A stretch of 64,000 nucleotides of DNA from Batkoa obscura (taxonomy: Eukaryota; Entomophthoromycota; Entomophthoromycetes; Entomophthorales; Batkoaceae): assembly GCA_030770535.1 (NCBI GenBank), contig JASVEC010000007.1, forward strand, positions 496,001 through 560,000, written 5' to 3'. Within the stretch, counting starts at the first letter, position 1; every line of letters begins with the position of its first letter. A program made the translations under genes and the position numbers. This document shows, piece after piece, positions 55,619 to 64,000 of this stretch. A model generated the notes under the pieces. The model was not told the DNA's origin, made no database searches, and saw only the letters and a program-made list of their open reading frames with translations.

Positions 55619-57418
55619 ATGATAGTAAATACCATAGAAAGAAGGATCCTTGACCATGTATCAATATTAAGCATAAATGTCAAATTAACTATTAGCTATT
55701 TGAAGCAAAGTAAAGAGGTATCATATAGTCACAAACGTACATATAATAGCCACTATTTATGTTTTGGTTGCTATTATCTAAGGAAAGCAAGTATCAAGTC
55801 AACGTTGAATAGAGAGTCACAACTACTATTTATTAATTCGAGAAATTATTCAACCTTCAGTAATATAAAATACTTGTCGTATGACAAAGCAGCAGAATCA
55901 AGTGAGAAAATACAAGAACTAATTAATAATGAAGATAGACTACTAAAGATAATAAACCCAATAATTAATCCCAAGCTTAACCTTGGCTCAATTTCAGAAA
56001 GCAAAGATGAAGATATAAGGTTGATTAAATCAAAGCTATTATTAGGAATAACACCAACTATAGAGACCTTTAGAAAAGTAACATTCAATAAACTAATACA
56101 GAAAGAGTTTGAAACTTTATATGAGTTGATAGAAATTATATTAGAAACAAATATTAGAATAGAAAAAGATTTTTATGCAGAGATTTTTGAGCAATTATTA
56201 ATAAACAACCTTCAAAAAGAGATAATCAAGCTGCTAACTTTTATTAAAGAAAGACAGCCTGAAATGGGATATCCTTTAAGTAATTGGGTGTTTGAGAAAG
56301 CAGTAAGTAACGGTAATATTGATTTAGGAAAAAAGTGTTTTAAATTTATGTTTTATAATGAATATTTAAGAAAGAATTCAAACCTTGATTTATTTTTGAA
56401 GTGTATAAATTTAGCTGATGCTCATCTTTTGCAGTATTGCCTAAGTCCATCTCAATTAAGGTATACATTTTCAAATTTTTCTATTAGGAATAATATGGAA
56501 GGTTTATTGAGTCTAGTCTCATTAACTTTCGCACTTGAAATTGATTTGGATTCAACTTATTATCTTATATTTCTTAAGCCCTTAATAAGCTATTCGCCCG
56601 AAATAGCTATAAAATTATTTGAACACCTAAAGACAAAATCAAACAGTAACTTGGATATTAAAGTTTATACAAACCTCATCGATGGAATATTGAGAAAATC
56701 AGAAAGTTTTGAAGTTGCCTATAAATTGATTGAAGAGATACCACCACAGCTAAAGACAATTAAAGTGGAGAGGACCATTTCAAATGTTTTGTTACAAGCT
56801 TATTTTCGTTATTATGATATGGAAAGATGTCTTAATTTTTATAGTAATATGTTGGAGAGCCCTGGAACGGATATATATACGTATTCAATATTGTTTCAAC
56901 GATTTTCTCATTATAAGAAAGCAAATGTCAATCCTACCTATGAACCAAACCTTGATATGTTTAGAGAGGATATGAAGAAATACAATATAAGACCAAACGG
57001 TATCATCTACAACATGTTAATCAAATGTTATTTGAAAACAAATTATTCAAAAGCATTGGAAATTCTGGATGAAAGGATAGCATGTGATTTTAAACCAGAT
57101 GAGTATACATACGCTATGTTTACAATTTATGCCTCAAAGGTTAAAAAGGACATATCTTTGACTTTATATTGGTTTGAGAAAATCATTGAAGCGGGCATGA
57201 AACCTATTCCAGAGGTAGTGACGGCTGTTTTGAATGTAATTAAGCGAGAACACGATATAGAAAGCGCCAAGTTAGTAAAAGATCTACTAAATAGGTGCAG
57301 ATATAAACCAAGTTTAAGTGATCATATTGATAGATTTGTTTTTAACGTTGAAAATAATATTCCTCCAATTAATATTAAAAAGCCAAAAAAGAGGTGGTTA
57401 AAAGTTAATATTGGATAA
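55619..57418 (+). CDS. Pentatricopeptide-repeat mitochondrial protein
   Basis: Intronless, 599 residues. The N-terminus is rich in basic and hydroxylated residues with a typical presequence end (LLFINSRNYSTFSNIKY at about residue 65-80). PPR units are clearest in the C-terminal half: DIKVYTNLIDGILRKSESFE, DIYTYSILFQRFSHYKKANV, IRPNGIIYNMLIKCYLKTNY, FKPDEYTYAMFTIYASKVKK and MKPIPEVVTAVLNVIKREHD. These bind organellar RNA in known members and act in its processing, stability or translation. The specific target is unknown. The C-terminal basic tail (KKPKKRWLKVNIG) is also usual for RNA binding. It shares its promoter with the RNA polymerase III subunit gene. Start at the first ATG of the frame. 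Confidence 0.85.
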   Translation: MIVNTIERRILDHVSILSINVKLTISYLKQSKEVSYSHKRTYNSHYLCFGCYYLRKASIKSTLNRESQLLFINSRNYSTFSNIKYLSYDKAAESSEKIQELINNEDRLLKIINPIINPKLNLGSISESKDEDIRLIKSKLLLGITPTIETFRKVTFNKLIQKEFETLYELIEIILETNIRIEKDFYAEIFEQLLINNLQKEIIKLLTFIKERQPEMGYPLSNWVFEKAVSNGNIDLGKKCFKFMFYNEYLRKNSNLDLFLKCINLADAHLLQYCLSPSQLRYTFSNFSIRNNMEGLLSLVSLTFALEIDLDSTYYLIFLKPLISYSPEIAIKLFEHLKTKSNSNLDIKVYTNLIDGILRKSESFEVAYKLIEEIPPQLKTIKVERTISNVLLQAYFRYYDMERCLNFYSNMLESPGTDIYTYSILFQRFSHYKKANVNPTYEPNLDMFREDMKKYNIRPNGIIYNMLIKCYLKTNYSKALEILDERIACDFKPDEYTYAMFTIYASKVKKDISLTLYWFEKIIEAGMKPIPEVVTAVLNVIKREHDIESAKLVKDLLNRCRYKPSLSDHIDRFVFNVENNIPPINIKKPKKRWLKVNIG

Positions 57419-57856
57419 AAATTAATAAAATTAAGTTAGAATTTATTTTTATGGTTTAGTTATTAGTTATTTTGATTCTATTAGACAGTATAATCTGTTA
57501 AAAACCATTTATTTGATTTTAAATTTCATAAATATCGATGAATAACAACTTTAATAAAAATATTGACATTAAATATAACGCATCATCAGTAAGCTATTGG
57601 TTTGTTTTATAGATAGCACTGCCTATAGTATGAATACGTTCAAAAAATGGCAGGATCTAATTACATTATATAACCCTCTAGTAAGTACCTTTGTTTTTAT
57701 ATTCGTTTTATGCTATACCTTATATGTTAGCTATAGTCATAATAGAGCATCATGAATTTAAAGCATTTCCTTTTATTTTTGATATTAAATGTATTTCATT
57801 TTAAAACTTGGCTCAAAAAAAGAACAATAGATACAAGCCAAAGTATTACCCTCGTT
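57419..57856. other. Convergent spacer with an unresolved short spliced-looking stretch
   Basis: Between 57538 and 57720 there are two short open stretches bounded by good donor and acceptor sequences (TCAGTAAGC...TTATAG and CTAGTAAGT...GTTAG), including MNTFKKWQDLITLYNPL. I could not join them in one frame without a stop, so I do not call a gene. It may be a small gene missed because of unusual splicing, or the 3' UTR of the ATP23 gene. Confidence 0.3.
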
Positions 57857-58676
57857 TTATTTATCGGATTTAAAAGGTTGTCTATCATAGTAACAAGGGT
57901 TGAATACTTTATCCACTGCTTCTTCCGCTTTCCCTGGTTCTGAACAATGAGGATTATAGCTTATCGATAATATCGCTCTCCTTCTAACGCATTCCTATTT
58001 AATTAGATAAAATATAGAAAAAAAACTGACATCAAAATCATACCTGATGCTGTTTTTTTATTCTCAAATTACCTCTAAGAAATTCGTTGATCATCGAACA
58101 ATCTTCACTGACTGCTGCTGCTCTAATCTAATATTATGAAATTAATTGATGATATCTATATATATATATATCAATACTTCGGTACATGCGTTATGATAAC
58201 AATTTTCATATTTGTAATTGAAATTCCACCTTATTATTAATAAAATTAACTAAATTTTAAAATAGGTACCAGTCATAAGCATGAACCAATTCATGAACTA
58301 CTGTATTTTCAATCTCGGCTTTAGATCTTATATTGTTTTGGCATATCAAAATCTTAAATGTTAATAACTTAAAATAAGTACCTAAATAAAAATACCCCTT
58401 TGGAATCATCAAAATAACCAATTGCAGTGTCATTACAGGGCTCACACTTAAAATGAGAATCCTTCAAGTCGCAACCAGAAAGCTTCAGTGAGTCTCTTAT
58501 AATCTTTATCTTCGGGCCTTGAATATAAATAAACAAATAAAACAATGATAAAGCTTACTATTTTCTAATATTGTTTTCTTTATCTTTTCGCATGACAGCC
58601 TCTCACTTTTATTCTCTTTGCTTTTGTCTAAAATTGATTCATCACTGTTCCTGCTTAATCCATCTGGCTTGACCAT
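57857..58676 (-). CDS. ATP23: Mitochondrial inner membrane protease/chaperone ATP23 (spliced)
   Basis: Metalloprotease of the intermembrane space (M76 family) that processes ATP6 and helps assemble the ATP synthase Fo part in yeast; also degrades lipid-transfer proteins. The zinc motif HELVH is present in ENTVVHELVHAYDWWNFNYK. Around it are CQNNIRSKAEI (conserved CQN), CEPCNDTAIGYFDDSKGVF (conserved first Cys pair) and YHNACTEIRAAAVSEDCS. The C-terminal block is ECVRRRAILSISYNPHC...AVDKVFNPCYYDRQPFKSDK. The DWW codon is split by the intron that follows HAYD. Five introns of about 40-50 nt. All catalytic residues are present. Start chosen at MVKPDGLSRNS; the N-terminus is short and less conserved. 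Divergent from the DED1-like helicase gene. Confidence 0.93.
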
Positions 58677-59112
58677 TTTTGTATTTTTTTATATACTGGA
58701 TCCTTTAATTATAACTATTTTAATTATAACTATTTTAATTATAACTATCAATATATTAAATGTTAAAATTATCAATAAATCTAAAGAGAATAATAAATTA
58801 GTCGTTCGTTTTAAAATAGAAACAATTTTGGATCAAAATTAAAAATTGAAATACAAAAAGGCACTTTATTAAAGAATTTATCTACATAGCTTTCCAGGCA
58901 ATCCTTATCATAGACATTGGATTCCTTTATTTAAAAGGACATATTTATGGCCTTAAAATGATATATAAAATTCTGTCTGCCATATATTTTTTTTTAAATT
59001 ATGATTTTATATCAAATACTATATTTAATAATTGGTGACATCACTCAGACCAAAGTAATATTGGTATTTAATTTTTAGACTCGAATTTTTTAGATTTATT
59101 TTTTGATTCAAC
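58677..59112. promoter_or_regulatory. Divergent promoter region (ATP23 / DED1) with tandem repeat
   Basis: 436 bp between two divergent start codons. Contains three tandem units of about 15 bp (AATTATAACTATTTT type, about 58705-58748). No specific factor site claimed. Confidence 0.55.
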
Positions 59113-62100
59113 ATGAGTAGTCAAGGCCAAGAATATCAATATGATAGGCAATACATATCAAAAGACAGAAGGCCGCCTGACAACTCAAGAGGTCGATATC
59201 ATGATGAGGATCAACCTTATAGGCCTTCGAGAAGCTACAATACCAATGAACAATTAGATCTAAGAAGTTCAATGAGGAGAGACAATTATCGAGGCGACTA
59301 TAAACATGAAGATGAAGATAGATTCCATTATAGTATACATGGCAATGACAGTCACAGTGCTTCTAGATATGAGAAAAATGACTCTAATATTGTTCCTAGA
59401 AGGAATCTAAGAGGTTATGAGGATGAGAACGAAAATTTATACCATTCCAAAAATTATGATAATCCAATGAATTTCCAAAGGAATACAAGGAACGAATACA
59501 GCAGACAAAACAATTTTGAGAGTCTTAAAAGCCAAAGGTCAGATACAAGAAGATTTAATGATAATGAGGATTATCAGAATAGATTAAATCATTATGATAA
59601 ATACGATAATGGTTCAAATCGTAATAAAAATAACAATTATGAGAGACCAGACCGCGGATATAATTCTAGACAATATGGCTATGATGGCAGAGAGGATCCT
59701 ATAGGATACATTTATAATTCTAGAAATGATGATTATAGTCCAAGAAGCAACAATAGTAATATTTTTATATTTCTATAACATTATACTAATTTTAAGGAGA
59801 TAATAACTTCCGCTCTAGAAGAGATTTTGATGGTAATAAAAAGGATGGCTTCAGCACTGGCTACAACAGAAGCAGATTTGATTTAGGTGATCATAATGAC
59901 AGACATGATTATAATAAAAATACCTCATCACGTGGTTATAATGACGAAAGGCACATAAACAATAATGGAATGAGGCCTAATCGACCTTTTATATCAACTG
60001 CTGCTCCGAAATCAGGCTGGGCATCATCTAGAAAAAGGTATGAATGGGACGAAGGCCAATCTGAGCTCAAAAGAGATGAAGCTCTTGAGGAGGACCTTTT
60101 TGGTGAAGAGAATCACGTTAATACTGGTATAAATTTCAAAGAGTATAAACAGGTGGATATAAAAGTTAAAGGAGAAAGTCCACCTCCAATCAAATTGGTA
60201 AAACGTTCATAACTTGTTATATTTTTAACTTCTATTTAGTTTAGCGACATTGACTTACATCCAAGTATTATGAATAATATTAAGTTAGCTAAATATGTGG
60301 AGCCCACTCCTGTTCAGGTATTTGGTATTTTGTAATTTAAAATATATAAGTTTTTATTCCACAGGCATATACCATTCCCATTGTACTTGAAGGCTTAGAT
60401 CTTATGGCATGTGCACAAACAGGTATATTAGCTACTTATGCAGTGTTTGATTAACTGTTTTAGGATCCGGCAAAACTGCTGCATTTTTAATTCCAATATT
60501 GTCAAACTTATGTAAGAACCCACCATCAAATACTAGCGACGAAATCAAAGCTAACATCGTGAGTCAATGGTCTAAGTATGACAATGGGCCAAGGCGTACA
60601 TCGGCGTGTGCAACACCTAGTGTCTTGATAATTGCACCTACTAGAGAACTTTCTATCCAAATTTTTGAAGAAAGTTGCAGAGTACATTAATTTGGATTAA
60701 TCTTAACTATACTAATTTTTTAAGTTTTCCTACTTGAGCAAAATGAGACCATGGTAAACCAATATGACACAACTTTAAAATCATTTAATTAGTATGTAGT
60801 TCAGTGTATGGAGGATCTTCTATCACGGAACAAAAAGCAGAGTTAGCCAGAGGGTGTAATATACTCACTGGAACCCCGGGAAGATTGAAAGATTTTATCA
60901 CTCGACGCGTTGTATCCTTAAAAAATTTAAAGTAAGGAGTTACCATCACCTGTATACTGTTTAATATTTTTAGGTTTTTAGTAATTGATGAAGCAGATAG
61001 AATGCTTGAGATGGGGTTTGAAAATGACCTTCGCACCATTTTGGAAGGAGGTAAATAGCTATTTCTGTGATACAATTTATACTATATCAATGCAAATAGA
61101 TTGTCCTAAGCCATCTGAACGTCAAACTTTGTTGTTTTCTGCTACTTTTCCCAAGTCAATTCGACAATTGTGTAAAGATTTTATGAGAAAGTATCTATTC
61201 TTAGCTGTTGGAAGGTAAATTTAATCATACTAATTTACTTTTTAACATTTAATATTTTTTAGAGTTGGTGGTACATCAAAAAATATTACCCAAAAAGTAA
61301 CAACTTTATGTTTATTTAATGATTTAATGATTTAATGATTTAATGATTTAGTTAGTATATGTTGAAGATAGAGATAAAAAGAAGGCACTTATGGATATTC
61401 TAATGAAAAGTAAACCTTGTAAAACTCTTATATTCTTAGAAACCAAAAGGGCAGCAGATACTTTGGATGACTATTTATTTAACGAGGGTTTACCATGTAC
61501 ATCCATCCATGGGGATCGTACCCAAGCTGAAAGAGAAGATGCATTGTCAGCTTTCAAGTAAGAAATATTTTCTTTATATTGATAATTTACTAAAAGCTTT
61601 TAGAAACGATCAAACTCCGATATTAGTCGCAACTTCTGTTGCTGCAAGGGGGCTAGACATCAAAGATGTTAAGCACGTCATAAATTATGATTTATGTAGC
61701 ACAATTGATGAGTATGTCCATAGAATTGGTAGAACTGCTCGTGCAGGAAATATTGGGACTGCCACTAGTTTTTTTAATTATAAAAATGAAGGTATTGCAT
61801 ATGATTTAGTAAAGCTTCTTATTGAGACCAATCACGAAATTCCAGAATTCCTAAAGAAGTATGCACATACGTATGCTTTACTATCTAAACTTATATATGG
61901 TGCTAACAATTACACTTTAGGATCTCGACTCTTGTCGAAGAAGAAGAATATAATCCGAACGAAAAAGAATGGGAAAGTCCTTCAACTAAATTTGGTGAAC
62001 GTTCCATAAATAATGATTATTATCAAAACTATGGAGATAGACAAGGTCATGGAGATAAGCAAAACTACAGAGACAACAACAACTATGACATGCCAGATAA

Positions 62101-62797
62101 TAGGGGTAATTATGGAGACTGGTCCAAATCTAATGAGAATAGGAACAACGATTTTAACAGACATGGTGAATGGGGCGATAACAAAAATATAGATATCTCC
62201 CAAAAAGGTAATTGGGCACCTGCCCCTTCAGTCAAACACGTTGTTGATAATACTTGGAAAAAAGAACCAGATAACTTCAACTCAAATGCCAAACAAAGCG
62301 GAGAAGAGTGGGATCGCTTAAAGTCATCAAACAATAATCAACATAGCTCTGAATGGAATCAAAAACAATCAGATCCTTATGATTCTTCAAGCAATTATAA
62401 GAACGAAGATTATGGGTCTCATAAATCTGAGCATAGATCAGATAGCTCATGGCATCCGAAACCTTTAGAATCAGTATCAAGTCGTGGATATGATGAAGAG
62501 AAAGCAGACCATCAAGAATCATTAAGAAACATATTAAATAGTGAGTCACTTCCAAAATTAAAGGGAGGGGATAAAAGCCCAAGTAGCGAGCTAGTTGATC
62601 ATGCTTCTACTCAAACACAAAAGAGTATCCAAAACAAAAATGTAAATGTAAATAATGAGCTTGATAAATTAGCTCAAGATTTGGAAAACACTCACATTAA
62701 TGGGGCTAATAAGAATGGTCAGAAAAAAGCTGATGATCTGCCAATTGAACGGAGGCCATCACCACAGATTAAAAGTTCATATAGTAGCGGGTGGTAA
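59113..62797 (+). CDS. DED1: DED1/DDX3-type DEAD-box RNA helicase (spliced)
   Basis: ATP-dependent RNA helicase needed for translation initiation in yeast. A long N-terminal region rich in Arg, Tyr, Asp, Asn and Ser (about 280 residues) ends in the DED1-like [14 protein letters not shown]...[14 protein letters not shown]. Helicase motifs in order: Q motif [22 protein letters not shown], Ia [12 protein letters not shown] as SVYGGSS, Ib [73 protein letters not shown]. About ten introns; all junctions I tested keep frame, including a 3' site chosen downstream (TATGTAG|TTCAG) to give PCSVYGGSS. The C-terminal low-complexity tail (about 300 residues, Asn/Asp/Ser/Trp-containing) ends SSYSSGW. This tail is longer than in yeast Ded1 and lacks classical RGG boxes. 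Confidence 0.95.
61319..61350 (+). repeat. ATGATTTA tandem repeat in a DED1 intron
   Basis: Four 8-bp units ATGATTTA directly before the 3' splice site (GATTTAG) of the intron after NITQK. The repeat creates several branch-point-like TGATTTA sequences. Confidence 0.8.
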
Positions 62798-63762
62798 GGA
62801 TACTACCTGCTTTCATTCTAAAAACTAATACGGAAGTGTCTCTTTTTCGACTTATTCTTTTTCCTACCTTTTGGTAACTTAAATTTTGAAAATCGTTAGT
62901 TAAACTTTTAAAAAAAAGACGAACTCAAATCAATACCTTTTAAAGTTTTATCAGTAATGAAAAAATGCTCGATACTTTCAATGCCACCTATTTGGATGAC
63001 TTTCATTTTGTTGTTTATATTATCAAAGTTTATTATTTTGTTTTTATAATGTTATTATTATGGAATCATTAATTCAAGTTTTTCCTTTAATATTGTTTAG
63101 ATAAGATAGTTTATTGAAAGAACCCTTTAAATTTAATTACAAAGTTTAGTTATGTTACATCTAAAAATTTGAAATAACAAAACAAGCGTTATAAGCTATT
63201 AAAAATATTCTATAATTAATACAACTCTTTTTCAAAATTCTCAATAGCCTATTTAAGAGTAGAATCTAAGTATTAATCCTGCTAAAATATAAGGATTAGG
63301 CTTTAAAAAAATTTGTTAAATAAACAAGCTAACTGTAAAACCCCCTTCCCCACTAATTCTTTCTCAAAAGAGCTGGAACAATTTTATAGCTGCTATATTT
63401 TTTACTTTATGATTGTTATATTTGTTATATCTGAAACATATTTAGAGCTTACTAACAAGTTAGAATAAACTATAAAGTTAGGAGTATCAAATATAATAAA
63501 TTCATAAGCATTTATTATCGTTTAGTTATTTTATATCTCAAAACCTTAATACATTGAGGAATCTCCAAAAACACTATGACCTTAAAATAAACAGACATAC
63601 TTTAATCGTCATACCTTGTCCATTACTCTTTACTCTTCAATAATTAAATACAGTTTGAAACCCCAAAGTATAACAATCCATATCATTGAGTCAAGAAGTT
63701 AATGTTGCTATTTATAAATTAAAATAGATAAACTTGAATTAAGTTATTTTTTATTTAATAAG
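62798..63762. other. Convergent intergenic region
   Basis: About 965 bp between the converging helicase gene (+) and the truncated last gene (-). AT-rich; no coding frame, RNA gene or repeat-family copy seen. Confidence 0.45.
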
Positions 63763-64000
63763 TTAGTAGTATGGAGTAGCATTATTATATCCATTGAAGT
63801 TAGTACCAGCACCAATGACACCAAGTCCACTAGATGAACCATAATTATTAGAAGTGCCAATAGAGCCGGCACTGTTAGTAAGGATAGCAACATTGTTACC
63901 AGCATTGGTACCCGAATAAGGACCAAGGGATTGACCATAACTAGTACCTGAAGCAGCAACACCCGACGAGTTAATAGCATTACCTTGAGAAGCTTGGAAA
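63763..64000 (-). CDS. C-terminus of a Gly/Ser/Asn-rich protein (truncated by window edge)
   Basis: The reverse-strand frame that ends TACTACTAA at 63763-63771 reads FQASQGNAINSSGVAASG...GPYSGTNAGNNVAILTNSAG...GTNFNGYNNATPYY. It is open to the window edge and has a composition typical of the low-complexity tail of an RNA-binding or prion-like protein. The longer overlapping open frame on the same strand (63744-63980) is Leu/Val-rich repetitive nonsense and is rejected. No domain is visible in the 78 residues available, so the identity is unknown. Confidence 0.6.
   Translation of the reverse strand, partial: FQASQGNAINSSGVAASGTSYGQSLGPYSGTNAGNNVAILTNSAGSIGTSNNYGSSSGLGVIGAGTNFNGYNNATPYY

Noticed and set aside
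60690-60800. Stop codons between helicase motifs Ia and GG
   Set aside because: Two short introns, the second using the acceptor TATGTAG, give an uninterrupted protein with SVYGGSS in the expected place.
63744-63980. Leu/Val-rich 78-codon reverse-strand frame
   Set aside because: It is an out-of-frame reading of the Gly/Ser/Asn-rich C-terminus, which has its own stop at 63763 and is open to the window edge.

Overview
This is an AT-rich nuclear chromosome segment from a fungus. The evidence is a 1,3-beta-glucan synthase (FKS family), a CYC8/SSN6-type co-repressor, a metacaspase with a prion-like Asn/Pro-rich leader, an oxysterol-binding protein of the short fungal type and a VMA10-like V-ATPase G subunit. 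Many genes carry very short introns (about 35-60 nt, GT...AG, often with a CTAAY-like branch site), while others (FKS1, the P450, both PPR-like genes) have none. That mixture and the base composition suggest an early-diverging or intron-rich AT-biased lineage; I cannot name the species.

Layout. 1-18.7 kb is an ordinary housekeeping block: CYC8-like TPR co-repressor (+), OSBP-related protein (+), FKS1 (-), V-ATPase subunit G (+), FAD synthase (+) convergent with pyroglutamyl peptidase (-), and tRNA-Asp(GTC). A FYVE-finger protein follows at 20.3-21.7 kb (+). 22.8-40.2 kb is an accessory, repeat-rich island. Two perfectly collinear 3252-bp inverted arms (22826-26077 and 34977-38228) each carry an intact 104-codon DOPA 4,5-dioxygenase-like gene; a third identical gene copy lies just outside at 39.4 kb. 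The 8.9-kb loop between the arms holds a near-perfect 461-bp-arm foldback structure, a BAP31-like ER membrane protein (-), a coiled-coil orphan (+) and a BRCT-domain gene (+). A roughly 105-bp MITE family with TA target sites (13 copies in the window, 10 of them between 19 and 40 kb) and a roughly 410-460-bp repeat family (5 copies) are concentrated here.

40.7-63 kb returns to dense genes: a very AT-biased PPR-like mitochondrial protein (+), metacaspase (-), cytochrome P450 (-), RNA polymerase III largest subunit (-, about 19 introns), a second PPR-like mitochondrial protein (+) transcribed divergently from it, the ATP23 inner-membrane protease (-) divergent from a DED1/DDX3-type DEAD-box helicase (+). 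The window ends inside the C-terminus of a Gly/Ser/Asn-rich protein (-).

The most unusual signal is the island. The flanking blocks show that the right arm is the likely donor of the inverted duplication. Patchy 100% identity between the dioxygenase copies points to recent gene conversion, and one arm boundary coincides with a MITE end. The foldback structure could give a long double-stranded RNA if transcribed. Functional genes in the loop could be flipped by recombination between the arms.
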